A stretch of DNA of 64,000 bases from DATLFA01 sp035525225 (lineage in GTDB: Bacteria > Actinomycetota > Acidimicrobiia > Acidimicrobiales > WLNW01): contig DATLFA010000045.1 in NCBI GenBank assembly GCA_035525225.1, positions 62,001 through 126,000 on the forward strand. Reading direction: 5' to 3'. Below, in pieces: positions 49,900-58,346 of this stretch (position 1 is its first letter; every line of letters starts with the position of its first letter). The notes under the pieces are model-generated. The model saw only the letters and a list, made by a program, of their open reading frames with translations, did no database searches and was not told where the DNA came from. The translations under genes were made by a program, and so were the position numbers.

Positions 49900-49926
49900 C
49901 GCCCGAGCGGCCGGCTGAGCGGAGAG
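49900..49926 (+). repeat. Dispersed intergenic repeat, copy E
   Basis: The 27 bases read CGCCCGAGCGGCC, then GCTGAGCGGAGA. The copy lies in the divergent gap between the synthetase and the SDR, in the same orientation as the SDR gene and three bases before its GTG start. Confidence 0.5.
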
Positions 49927-49929
49927 CCC

Positions 49930-50724
49930 GTGTCGTCCCGGCTACACTCGCCCGCCATCGCCTCGCTCGATGTCGCCTCGCTCTTCGATCTCACCGGTCG
50001 CGTCGCCATTGTCACCGGCGGCTCGCGCGGCCTCGGCTCGTCGGTGGCGCGCGGGTTCGCGGCGGCAGGGGCAAAGGTCGTGGTGGCGAGCCGCAAACTC
50101 GACGCATGCGAGGCGGTCGTCTCGCAGATCTCGGAAGCGGGGGGCGCAGCCTTGGGCGTCGCCTGCAATATGGGCGATGCTGTGCAGGTGGAGCAATTGG
50201 TCGCACGGACGATCGATCACTACGGGCGCATCGACTGTGTCGTGAACAACGCCGCGACTGCCCTGCGGGTCGGTGTGACTTCGTTCGACGATGCGCTCTG
50301 GCACAAGGCGATGGACGTCAATGTGTGGGGCCCCATTCGCCTGATCCACGAGTGCGTGCCGCACCTTCGGCAGTCCGACTTGGCGACCGTGATCAATGTG
50401 TTGTCGGTGGGCGGCATCCGAGGGTCGATGAGCCTGCTGGGCTATGGCTCGGCGAAGGCTGCGTTGCGCCACGCCACCGAATCGATTGCGGCAGAGTTGG
50501 CGCCGCTCGGGATACGAGTCAACGCCATCGCACCGGGACCGTTCGCGACCACGATGATGAACACGAGCGACGAGTCGTTCCAGGCCGACGCCATCGAGCG
50601 CACATTGTTGAAGCGCATGGCCGACCCTGATGAGATCGTCGGTGCCGCGTTGTTCCTCGCATCCGCGGCGTCGTCGTTCGTCACCGGGTCGATCGTTGTC
50701 GTCGATGGCGGGCTTTTGGCATGA
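49930..50724 (+). CDS. Short-chain dehydrogenase/reductase
   Basis: The 264-residue SDR has TGGSRGLG near residue 28, VVNNAATALRVG near 105, LSVGGIRG near 155, the catalytic YGSAKAA and VNAIAPGPFATTMM for the cofactor loop. The GTG start at 49930 has GGAGAG just upstream, but the N-terminus is about 12 residues longer than usual. A TACACT box at 49943-49948 points to a later start at an unusual codon, so the exact start is unsettled. It leads a run with an oxidoreductase and a dienelactone hydrolase. Confidence 0.86.
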   Translation: MSSRLHSPAIASLDVASLFDLTGRVAIVTGGSRGLGSSVARGFAAAGAKVVVASRKLDACEAVVSQISEAGGAALGVACNMGDAVQVEQLVARTIDHYGRIDCVVNNAATALRVGVTSFDDALWHKAMDVNVWGPIRLIHECVPHLRQSDLATVINVLSVGGIRGSMSLLGYGSAKAALRHATESIAAELAPLGIRVNAIAPGPFATTMMNTSDESFQADAIERTLLKRMADPDEIVGAALFLASAASSFVTGSIVVVDGGLLA

Positions 50725-50740
50725 TCGAAACGGGGGATAC

Positions 50741-51823
50741 ATGACGATAGGGGCGGCGGTCGTGGGGACCGGATTTGGCGTGATCACCCACTTGCGCGCG
50801 TTGCGCGCAGCAGGGTTCGAGGTGCACGCGCTCGTCGGTCGCAACGAGGACAAGGCCGCGGCGAGGGCGCGTATGTTCGATGTCGCGTATTCGTCGAACT
50901 CGCTTGCGGGTGCACTGGCGCTTCCGGGTGTCGACGTCGTGGCGATCGCCACGCCGCCCCACACCCACGCGCCGATCGCGCTCGAAGCGATCGCGGCGGG
51001 CAAACACGTGGTGTGCGAGAAACCGTTTGCCGCCAACGCTGCCGAGGCCCGCATGATGTCGACGGCGGCCGAGCGGGCGGGGGTCGTGCATCTGCTCGGC
51101 ACCGAGTTCCGTTTTGCTACGGGCCAGGCGCACCTCACCCGCGCGGTCGCGCAGGGCGTGATCGGCACTCCGCGGTTCGCGGTGTTCATGCTGCAGATAC
51201 CGTCGCTCGCCGATCCGTTGGCCGAGATCCCGTCGTGGTGGGAGAAAGCCTCCGAGGGCGGCGGCTGGCTCGGCGCCTATGGGTCGCACGTGGTCGACCA
51301 GATTCGGGTCACCCTCGGCGAGTTCGAGGGGGTGAGCGCGTCGGTCCAGACACTGTCACCGCGTGCGATGACTGCCGACGACACCTACACCGTGCACTTC
51401 CGGCTCACGACGGGCGTCGACGGGATCATGCACAGTTCCTGCGCAATCGGTGGTCAGTTCCTCGCCACGACCAAGATCACCGGCACCGCGGGCAGTGTCT
51501 GGTTGCAAGGTGACGACGTGTGGGTCGACGCCGGCGCCGGCCCGCGCCAACTCGACACGCCCGACGACCTCCGCAACAGTGCGCCGGTACCGCCACCGCC
51601 CGAGCTGCTGCACACGACCTACGACATGTGGCACTCGACCGGGCTCGATCTGTCGCCCTATACCCACCTGTACGCGGTGCTGCGTGACCGCATACTGGGC
51701 AACGCCGTAGCGAGCGATCCCGCTGCCGCGACGTTCGCCGATGGTGTCGCCGGACAAGCGGTCCTCGATGCCATCCGCCGTTCGTCGCGCGAACAGGCGT
51801 GGGTTACTGTCGAGCAGGATTGA
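50741..51823 (+). CDS. Gfo/Idh/MocA family oxidoreductase
   Basis: The 360-residue protein has an N-terminal NAD(P) domain (AAVVGTGFGVITHLRALRAA; VVAIATPPHTHAPIALEA; HVVCEKPFAAN with the conserved Glu-Lys-Pro near 95) and a C-terminal alpha/beta substrate domain with GGGWLGAYGSHVVDQIR near 185. The family oxidises sugars, inositols or related alcohols, or reduces biliverdin-like compounds. A GGGGG stretch precedes the ATG. It lies 16 bases after the SDR stop and 10 before the dienelactone hydrolase. Confidence 0.87.
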   Translation: MTIGAAVVGTGFGVITHLRALRAAGFEVHALVGRNEDKAAARARMFDVAYSSNSLAGALALPGVDVVAIATPPHTHAPIALEAIAAGKHVVCEKPFAANAAEARMMSTAAERAGVVHLLGTEFRFATGQAHLTRAVAQGVIGTPRFAVFMLQIPSLADPLAEIPSWWEKASEGGGWLGAYGSHVVDQIRVTLGEFEGVSASVQTLSPRAMTADDTYTVHFRLTTGVDGIMHSSCAIGGQFLATTKITGTAGSVWLQGDDVWVDAGAGPRQLDTPDDLRNSAPVPPPPELLHTTYDMWHSTGLDLSPYTHLYAVLRDRILGNAVASDPAAATFADGVAGQAVLDAIRRSSREQAWVTVEQD

Positions 51824-51833
51824 GGAGGCTCCC

Positions 51834-52466
51834 ATGGCCAGTGGCACCCCCGCGCCGTTCTTCCTCGCGCAACCGGCGTCAGGTACCGCCGGGCACCCCG
51901 CAGTCGTGGTGATCATGGAGGGCAACGGCATGTCGCAACAGTTGTTGCGAGTCTGCCAGCGCCTCGCCCAAGAGGGGTACACGGCCATCGCTCCGGATCT
52001 CTTCCACCACTTCGGCGGTAGCGATGGCGACAAGGCAATGGCCGAGGGTTGGTACAGCGCGATGGATCTCGACCGATCGCTCGACGACATTCGCCAATGC
52101 ATCGCGTATGTGAAGGACGCGGGCGCGACGTCGGTCGGAATCACCGGCTTTTGCATGGGTGGCCTGTTCTCCTATCTCGCGGCGACGCGAGGTCTCGATG
52201 TGCAGGCGGCTGTCGGTTTCTACGGGCGCATAGCCGACAAGCTCGGCACGCCGACCTGTCCGCACCTCCACTTCTTCGGTGGAAAAGACTTCTTCATCCC
52301 GACGAGCGAGATCGAAGCGGCGCGCGCGCACCATCCCGACGAAGTGACCGTCTACGACGACGCGGAGCACGGATTCATGCGCGACGGATCCGACAGCTAT
52401 CACCCCGACCACGCGCCCGTCGCGTGGAAACGAACCCTCGAGTTCTTTGCCGAGCATCTCCGTTAA
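51834..52466 (+). CDS. Dienelactone hydrolase family protein
   Basis: The 210-residue alpha/beta hydrolase has the Cys-nucleophile elbow GFCMGG (Cys107), the Asp in FFGGKDFF near 155 and the His in DDAEHGFM near 182. These fit dienelactone hydrolase, which opens 4-carboxymethylene-butenolide in the chlorocatechol route, but many relatives act on other lactones or esters. GAGGAGG precedes the ATG. Its 3' end overlaps the convergent OMP-decarboxylase-like gene by four bases. Confidence 0.86.
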   Translation: MASGTPAPFFLAQPASGTAGHPAVVVIMEGNGMSQQLLRVCQRLAQEGYTAIAPDLFHHFGGSDGDKAMAEGWYSAMDLDRSLDDIRQCIAYVKDAGATSVGITGFCMGGLFSYLAATRGLDVQAAVGFYGRIADKLGTPTCPHLHFFGGKDFFIPTSEIEAARAHHPDEVTVYDDAEHGFMRDGSDSYHPDHAPVAWKRTLEFFAEHLR

Positions 52467-53221
52467 CGACGTTCGTGCGAGGCGGCGTGCCGTTGCGCCT
52501 GCACGATCTCTTTCCCGTAGCGCAAGAGCGCGGCGTAGGGATCGTTCGTCTTGACGATGGGGTTGCCGATCACGAGATAGTCGACCCCGTTGCGCAACGC
52601 GGCCTCGGGAGTCACGATGCGCTTCTGCTCGCCGCCGGGATCGCCCGTGCTGCGCGTGCCGGTGCCGTAGATCGTGAGGTGGCGGATCTCGGGATCTTGC
52701 TTGATGACCCACGCATCGGCGGCCGCGCACATCACTGAACGCACTCCCGCATCGGCGGCGATCTGTGCGTAGCGGCGCACCGTGTCCTCGGGTTTCGCGT
52801 CGTGCATGGTCGAGTAGTCCTCCTCGCCCCAATTCGAAGAGCTGAGGAAGACCACGATCTCGGTGCGATCTTGCGCGGCGTCGACCGCGCTCTTCAGGCC
52901 CTTGCTGCCGACCGCGTAGTGGACACTGACGAGCTCAGGTGGACGGACGGTGTCGCGGCCGTCGCCGCATACGACGCGAATGTCGGCCGCGACGTTGTCA
53001 GAGCGGTCGTCGACGAACCGGGCGTCGTAGAAGATCCTGCGAGCACCATGGTTGCGCACGAACAGCGCGGCGCGCCCTGGCGCCATGCGTTGCACCAAGT
53101 GCGTGGAGATCTTGACGCAGCCGGCGCGCGACAGCACTTCTTTGCCCAGTTCGAGTACGTCGGTCACTTCGGTCTGGTCGATCGCGAGTACGACGCGGTC
53201 GCAGCCAGGGTTCGCGTCCAT
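52463..53221 (-). CDS. Orotidine 5'-phosphate decarboxylase-like protein with altered active site
   Basis: The 252-residue barrel protein matches the OMP decarboxylase suprafamily: DRVVLAIDQTEV at the start, VKISTHLVQRMAPG near 32, IFYDARFVDDRSDNV near 60, and the phosphate loop YLVIGNPIVKTNDPYAALL near 225. The D-x-K-x-x-D catalytic motif reads D-A-R-F-V-D, so the central Lys is Arg. Catalysis as a normal pyrF enzyme is therefore doubtful. ATG 53221 was chosen; a TTG at 53266 would overlap the upstream gene. Confidence 0.72.
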   Translation of the reverse strand: MDANPGCDRVVLAIDQTEVTDVLELGKEVLSRAGCVKISTHLVQRMAPGRAALFVRNHGARRIFYDARFVDDRSDNVAADIRVVCGDGRDTVRPPELVSVHYAVGSKGLKSAVDAAQDRTEIVVFLSSSNWGEEDYSTMHDAKPEDTVRRYAQIAADAGVRSVMCAAADAWVIKQDPEIRHLTIYGTGTRSTGDPGGEQKRIVTPEAALRNGVDYLVIGNPIVKTNDPYAALLRYGKEIVQAQRHAASHERR

Positions 53222-53243
53222 CCGCAGATCATGCCACCCGTGT

Positions 53244-54440
53244 TCACGCCATGAAGCGTCGATCAACCGCTACCCGCCGCCGGCGTTGCTCCTCCGCCCT
53301 CTCGTCCGGGGTGACTGGTCGGTGCCGGGATCCTTCGGTGCGGAGCCATTCGTCGAGAACGACCACGGTCGTGCCCGGCACCGGCGCCGACTCCGCTTCG
53401 ACCCATCGAAAGACCATGTGTCCTTCGCGCAGACCACCGGTCGATAGCCAGTTCGCGACACCCGGATCACGGTGTGCCAACACGATGGTGACGGCGCCCG
53501 CGGCATCGATGTCGGCTTGTTCGAGATTGAGACTCGACGGAACGTAGCGGTAGTCGAACGATTCGTACCAGTAGTTGCCGACTTGAATGTTCCAGTAGCG
53601 ACATCGAGGTGGGGTCACTTGAATGATCACCGCCTCGTCGCGCTGCAGCGAGAAGTAGCCGGCAACGGCGACACCGCCCGGCACGCCGCCGTGACGCGCG
53701 TGCGACCCTTCGTCGTAGAAGCGGTTCCATCCGTGGCGTTGCATCCCGTCCATGCAGTCGGCGAAGTAGCGCCCCATGCCCTCTGTGTGCGCGGCGGCGC
53801 GCCCGAGCGCGGCGATCGCGTCGCGGGGTTGGAATGGGGGCAACGACGGCGACGATCGGTCGATCCGCTCGATGGTCCACCGCCCGACTTGCTCGGCCGA
53901 CCAGTCGCCGGAGGCCTGGCGAACTGTGATGCGTTCGGCGTCTTCGGCGAGCGGTAGCCAGTTACCCTCGTGGGGTTCGAGGCAGGCGAACAACTCGAAG
54001 GTCCCGTCGGGGTTGGTCGTGTACTCGTCGCCGTAGTGGTTGCCGGCGAACTGTGACCAGCCCTCCTTGCCGAAGTTCGCGCGCGATCTCGAGACCGTGA
54101 ATACGACCATGCAGGCGGTACTCGCACTTCCGGCGATGCGGTAGGTGCCTTTTGGATCGATCGGGCACCCGGTGTAGAGCGCGTCAGGGTTGTCACCCCC
54201 CATCTTGCGGTGCAGTCCGAGCGACCGCCAGAAGATCGGCGCGTCGGGGTCGAGGTTCTCGAAGTTCGCGTCGATGCCCATTGCGGCCATGCGGGCGAGG
54301 AAGCGGAACCCCGCGGCCAGGCTGGCGGGGTCGTCGGTCGGTGCGTGCTCGCGCACGACCACACTCCGCGCGGCAGATTTCATCGCGTTGCACCAGCGGT
54401 CCCACGCGTCGAGAAGGGCGTTGGTTTGGTCTGTCGTCAT
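53244..54440 (-). CDS. DUF1214 domain protein
   Basis: The 398-residue protein has a central region DKGTYRIAGSAST-like strand (PKGTYRIAGSAST near 105), a GTFELFACLEPHEGNW segment near 150, and a C-terminal DUF1214 domain (EAVIIQVTPPRCRYWNIQVG near 285, then NYWYESFDYR and GGLREGHMVFRW). No signal peptide is seen. DUF1214/DUF1254 proteins have no settled function. ATG 54440 is preferred over an earlier in-frame GTG or ATG. Gene order suggests it is cotranscribed with the OMP-decarboxylase-like gene. Confidence 0.8.
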   Translation of the reverse strand: MTTDQTNALLDAWDRWCNAMKSAARSVVVREHAPTDDPASLAAGFRFLARMAAMGIDANFENLDPDAPIFWRSLGLHRKMGGDNPDALYTGCPIDPKGTYRIAGSASTACMVVFTVSRSRANFGKEGWSQFAGNHYGDEYTTNPDGTFELFACLEPHEGNWLPLAEDAERITVRQASGDWSAEQVGRWTIERIDRSSPSLPPFQPRDAIAALGRAAAHTEGMGRYFADCMDGMQRHGWNRFYDEGSHARHGGVPGGVAVAGYFSLQRDEAVIIQVTPPRCRYWNIQVGNYWYESFDYRYVPSSLNLEQADIDAAGAVTIVLAHRDPGVANWLSTGGLREGHMVFRWVEAESAPVPGTTVVVLDEWLRTEGSRHRPVTPDERAEEQRRRRVAVDRRFMA

Positions 54441-54525
54441 GTGGCCTCGCTCACGTGTGCCGGGCAACTGTTTCGCGCGATTGACCAGTGTTACCGAAGT
54501 TGGCCACCGTTACCGAAACGCACCC

Positions 54526-55710
54526 TCACGAAGCGACGGTCATGACGCGACCGACGCTGTCGGCATCGCGGCCCACGATGGTGCGATATCCGACCGGGTC
54601 AGTGGCGCCTTCGGTGCACAGGATCAACACAGTGGTCGAGTCGTCGATGCCCGCCGCGTGACGTCGTGATTCGCTGTCCGGACCGGTCACAAAGGCCGTG
54701 AACCCGCCGAGCGCGGCGGCGCCGGTCTCGCCGGCGACGACGCCCGCGCCGGCAAGGGCGCGCATCGCCTGCCGAGCCCAATCGTCGTCGATGGACGCGA
54801 ACCAGTCGACGCCTTTCGAGACGAGGGGCCAGGCGAGTGGGGACGGGGTGCCACAGTTGAGACCGACCATGATCGACCGATGTGGTCCTGGCACCGTCGC
54901 GATGTGACCCGCCCTTGCGGAACGCAACACGCAGTCGGCATCGGCAGGCTCTACGCCGACGAGCACCGGATCATCGGAGCGCGCCCGGTAGTGCGAGACG
55001 GCAGCGGCCATCAGCGCGCCGACACCGATCGGCGCGACGACGATCTGCGGTGGCGGGATCGATACGGCCCCCAGGGCATCGTCGATCTCGAGGAAGATCG
55101 TGTGGTAGCCCTCGATGACTCGACGCGGTGTCGTTTCGTAGCCGGGCCAGGAAGTGTCGGAGATGACGAGACACCGCTCGCCCGCTTCGAGTGCCGAGCG
55201 CGCGACGGCGTCGTCGTAGTCGCCGTCGACGACGACGACCGTTGCGTTCTCGCGTTCGATGGCATCGATGCGCGCCGCGACGGTCCCTGCGGGGACGAAG
55301 ATGCGTGCCTCGAACCCCAACAGCCGTGCCATGAACGCCACGGCGCGGCCATGGTTTCCATCGGTCGCCGCGGCGAGCGCGAACGGTCGCAGGTGATCGA
55401 GATGACGGCGCGCCAAGTCGTTGATGTTCGACCACGGCTCGGGTTCGTAGCCGAGGTGATCGACCACCGCTCGGTAGGTGGCCCATGACGCGCCGAGGAT
55501 CTTGAAGCTGGGCAGACCCAACCGCCGGTTCTCGGCCTTCACCAGCACCCGCCCGACGCCGAGCGACGACGCGATCTGCGGCGCGTCGATGAGCAGAGTT
55601 GCTTCATACGCGGGCATTCGGCGGTGGAAATCGAGCACGGCACGCGACGCTCTGTCGATGTGCAGCCGATCGCGCAGGGGATTACGCAAGATGTCGATGG
55701 TCCCTATCAT
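54526..55710 (-). CDS. PLP-dependent lyase, diaminopropionate ammonia-lyase-like
   Basis: The 394-residue protein is a fold-type II PLP enzyme. The Schiff-base Lys70 is in LGLPSFKILGA, ATDGNHGRAVAFMARLLG is near 135, VAPIGVGALMAAA near 230, and GLNCGTPSPLAWP near 285 with a Cys in the site where diaminopropionate ammonia-lyase has it. Such enzymes turn 2,3-diaminopropionate into pyruvate and ammonia; serine or threonine dehydratase-like activity is an alternative. Its ATG is 31 bases from the divergent SDR. Confidence 0.82.
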   Translation of the reverse strand: MIGTIDILRNPLRDRLHIDRASRAVLDFHRRMPAYEATLLIDAPQIASSLGVGRVLVKAENRRLGLPSFKILGASWATYRAVVDHLGYEPEPWSNINDLARRHLDHLRPFALAAATDGNHGRAVAFMARLLGFEARIFVPAGTVAARIDAIERENATVVVVDGDYDDAVARSALEAGERCLVISDTSWPGYETTPRRVIEGYHTIFLEIDDALGAVSIPPPQIVVAPIGVGALMAAAVSHYRARSDDPVLVGVEPADADCVLRSARAGHIATVPGPHRSIMVGLNCGTPSPLAWPLVSKGVDWFASIDDDWARQAMRALAGAGVVAGETGAAALGGFTAFVTGPDSESRRHAAGIDDSTTVLILCTEGATDPVGYRTIVGRDADSVGRVMTVAS

Positions 55711-55740
55711 GCACCCCGGACGAATGAAGGGGCGGGTGCG

Positions 55741-56512
55741 ATGGCGGGGCTGTTGCTCGAAGGCAAGGTGGCGATCGTCACCGGTGGTGGACAAGGCATC
55801 GGGCGAGGTGTGGCGTTGGCCTTTGCCACCGAAGGCGCCAACGTGGTGCTCGCCGACAAGAACTTGGCGACTGCCACGTCGACGGCGGCCGAAGTGCGTG
55901 AGCGGGGTGTCGGCGCGTTGCCCGTCGAATGCGACGTCACCGACATCGGCGACATTCGCCGCTGTGTCGATGCTGCGGTTAGCGAGTTCGACACGCTCGC
56001 CATCCTCGTCAACAATGCGATGGCCGATCCGGGTCTCTCGTTGATCCCCTTCATGGAGACCACCGACGCGCACATGGACAAGTACTGGCAGTCGGGGCCG
56101 CTGGCCACGTTTCACTTCATGCAGACCTGCTACCCACACCTGCGTGGTCACGACAGCGCCATCATCAACGTCGGTTCCCGCGCGGGCATCGACGGGCTGT
56201 GGGGCTACGCCGCGTACGGCGCCGCAAAAGAAGCGATTCGCGCGCTCACCAAGGCGGCGGCGCGTGAATGGGGTCCCGATCTGATCCGAGTCAACGCCAT
56301 CGCCCCTTACGCCGACTCACCGGCCAATCGGCTCGCGCAATCGCTGCAACCCGACGCGACCGCATCACGAGGTGGTCCGACGCGACCGATCGGTCGCGCG
56401 GGCGATTGCGAACTCGACATCGGGCGCACCGTCGTCTATCTCGCCAGTGGGCTCTCGGCGTTCGTCACCGGGCACACCGTCATGGGTCGACGGCGGCTCG
56501 TGCCGGTTCTGA
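55741..56512 (+). pseudogene. Short-chain dehydrogenase/reductase with a late frameshift
   Basis: From ATG 55741 the frame reads a normal SDR: TGGGQGIG near residue 14, LVNNAMADPG near 95, NVGSRAG near 145, YGAAKEA near 160 and VNAIAP. At ATGGG (56482-56486) one extra G shifts the frame, so the expected C-terminal V-M-V-D-G-G-S-C-R-F with stop at 56510-56512 is replaced by 42 unrelated codons running to 56610 across the start of the convergent gene. Removing one G restores the family end exactly. The break may be real or a homopolymer error. Confidence 0.75.
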
Positions 56513-56528
56513 GGTTCAGCCGCCCGAC

Positions 56529-57332
56529 TCAGCCGCTCGAGATGGCCGCTTGCATCTGTTGGAACAGCGGCGTGTGGGCGAGCATGCCGCCGTCGACGTT
56601 GATCACCTGACCGGTGATGAAGCGGGCCTCGCCGCTCATGAGGAACACCACCACCGACGCGATGTCGGCTGGCTGGGCGATATAGGGCGTCAAGTGATGA
56701 TCGGCGAACATCGCCAACTCGACGTCGCTCACGTTGTTGACCAGCGCAGGCGTCGCAACGACACCAGGTGCGATGGCGTTGCAGCGCACGCCCTGCTTGC
56801 CGTACATGGTGGCGACATACCGAGTCAGCGACTCGACACCCGCCTTGGAGACGCCGTAGGCAACACGTAGTAGGTCGCCCATCTGACCCGCGTCGGACGA
56901 CATGTTGACGATGGCTCCGTCGCCGGCGGCGAGCATGTGCGGCAACGCGTGTTTGCAGCAGAGAAACGTGCCTCGCACGTTCGTGGCGAACGTCGCGTCC
57001 CACGTCTCGAGATCGGTGGTGAGGACGTCGAGGTCGTTGGGCACGACGAACACGTTGGCCGCGTTGTTGTGCAGCAGGTCGAGCCGGCCGAACGTATCGA
57101 GTGCGGCCTGCACCATCGACTTCACGGACGCCTCGCTGGCGATGTCGGCCTCTTGCGCGATCGCGGAGCCGCCGGTACTGACGATCGACCCGACCGTTTC
57201 GGTGGCGCCGGCAGGGTTGATGTCTGCGACGACGACCGACGCACCCTCGCTCGCCATCCGCACCGCGGTGGCGCGGCCGATGCCGGACCCCCCGCCGGTG
57301 ACGATGCCCACTTTGCCCTCGAGCAATCCCAT
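56529..57332 (-). CDS. Short-chain dehydrogenase/reductase
   Basis: The 267-residue SDR has TGGGSGIG near residue 12, LLHNNAANVFVV near 85, NMSSDAG near 143, the catalytic YGVSKAG near 158 and CNAIAPGVVATPAL for the cofactor loop. GGGGGAAG precedes the ATG. It is convergent with the frameshifted SDR, and its upstream region carries the 34-bp tandem repeats in the same orientation as the dispersed copies at 12.8 kb. Confidence 0.88.
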   Translation of the reverse strand: MGLLEGKVGIVTGGGSGIGRATAVRMASEGASVVVADINPAGATETVGSIVSTGGSAIAQEADIASEASVKSMVQAALDTFGRLDLLHNNAANVFVVPNDLDVLTTDLETWDATFATNVRGTFLCCKHALPHMLAAGDGAIVNMSSDAGQMGDLLRVAYGVSKAGVESLTRYVATMYGKQGVRCNAIAPGVVATPALVNNVSDVELAMFADHHLTPYIAQPADIASVVVFLMSGEARFITGQVINVDGGMLAHTPLFQQMQAAISSG

Positions 57333-57376
57333 GCACTTCCCCCTCGTGACCGGCCGAGTGTAGTTGGGCCACCTGC

Positions 57377-57484
57377 CTCTAACTCCCCGCTCTGCCGTGA
57401 GCCGCTCGGGCTCTAGCTCCCCGCTCTGCCGTGAGCCGCTCGGGCTCTAGCTCCCCGCTCTGCCGTGAGCCGCTCGGGCTCTAG
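57377..57484 (-). repeat. Three tandem 34-bp repeat units (array copy C)
   Basis: Units at 57377-57410, 57411-57444 and 57445-57478 are identical except for one base in the first (AACTCC instead of AGCTCC). A further partial unit of about six bases follows. On the minus strand each reads GCCCGAGCGGC near its start and GAGCGGGGAG near its end, matching dispersed copies A, B, D and E. The array fills the gap between two divergent SDR genes and does not form a simple strong hairpin. Confidence 0.85.
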
Positions 57485-57509
57485 GATCCGGCCCGACGGA
57501 GGAGGGGGC

Positions 57510-58346
57510 ATGAGCGGTCGGTTGGCCGGCAAGGTCGCAGTTATCACTGGGGGTGGCAATGGCATCGGCCGCGCGACCGCGGTGCGCTTTGCCGAAGAAG
57601 GCGCGTCGATCGTGGTCGCCGATCTGCTCGAAGAACCCGGTGCCGAGTCGGTGGCCGCGGTGGAGGCGGTCGGCGGTCGGGCGGTGTTCGTGCGCGTCGA
57701 TGTCACGAGTCGCATCGACAACGACGCCGTAGCTGCTGCCGCAATCGAGCATTTCGGCGGCGTGGACATCGTCGTCACCGCGGCGGGGATCAGCCGCGCG
57801 GGCTATCGCTCCGGTGATCTCGAAGCAGAGCTCAAGCACTATCGCGACCGCGCCGATCGCACACCGGCCCGTGCCTTCGTCGAGCTCGATCGCGACGAGT
57901 GGCAGGTCGTGCTCGACGTCAACCTCACCGGCACGCTGCTGACGATGCAATCGTGTGTCGCGGCGATGCTCGACGCGGGTACTGCGCGCGGCGCCAGCAT
58001 CGTCACGATCGCGTCGATCGCGGCCAAGCACCCCGATGCGGGTACGGTTCCCTATGGAGTGTCGAAAGCGGGCGTGTGGTACTTGACCAAGAAGGTGGCG
58101 CGCGAGCTCGCCGGCGAAGGCATTCGTGTCAATGCCATCGGCCCGGGCTTCATCGATACCCACATGACGGCGATCATCGATGTGATGCCCGACGACCGCA
58201 AGGTGCAGTTCTACGGGCAGGTGCCGATGGGTCGTAAAGGCATACCCCGCGAGATCGCCAACACGGCGCTGTTTCTCGCCAGCGACGAGTCGAGCTACTT
58301 CACCGGCGAGATCCTCCATCCTGATGGCGGTTACTACACCGAATGA
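57510..58346 (+). CDS. Short-chain dehydrogenase/reductase
   Basis: The 278-residue SDR has TGGGNGIG at residues 14-21, VVTAAGIS near 90, the Ser in IASIAAK, the catalytic YGVSKAG near 185 and VNAIGPGFIDTHM. An insertion of about 25 charged residues lies after strand 4 (ELKHYRDRADRTPARAF). GGAGGAGGGGG precedes the ATG. Its stop overlaps the start of the next gene (ATGA), coupling it to a protein of unknown family. Confidence 0.87.
   Translation: MSGRLAGKVAVITGGGNGIGRATAVRFAEEGASIVVADLLEEPGAESVAAVEAVGGRAVFVRVDVTSRIDNDAVAAAAIEHFGGVDIVVTAAGISRAGYRSGDLEAELKHYRDRADRTPARAFVELDRDEWQVVLDVNLTGTLLTMQSCVAAMLDAGTARGASIVTIASIAAKHPDAGTVPYGVSKAGVWYLTKKVARELAGEGIRVNAIGPGFIDTHMTAIIDVMPDDRKVQFYGQVPMGRKGIPREIANTALFLASDESSYFTGEILHPDGGYYTE

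Noticed and set aside
57377..57484. A CRISPR array
   Set aside because: The units are directly adjacent with no unique spacers, and no cas genes are near.
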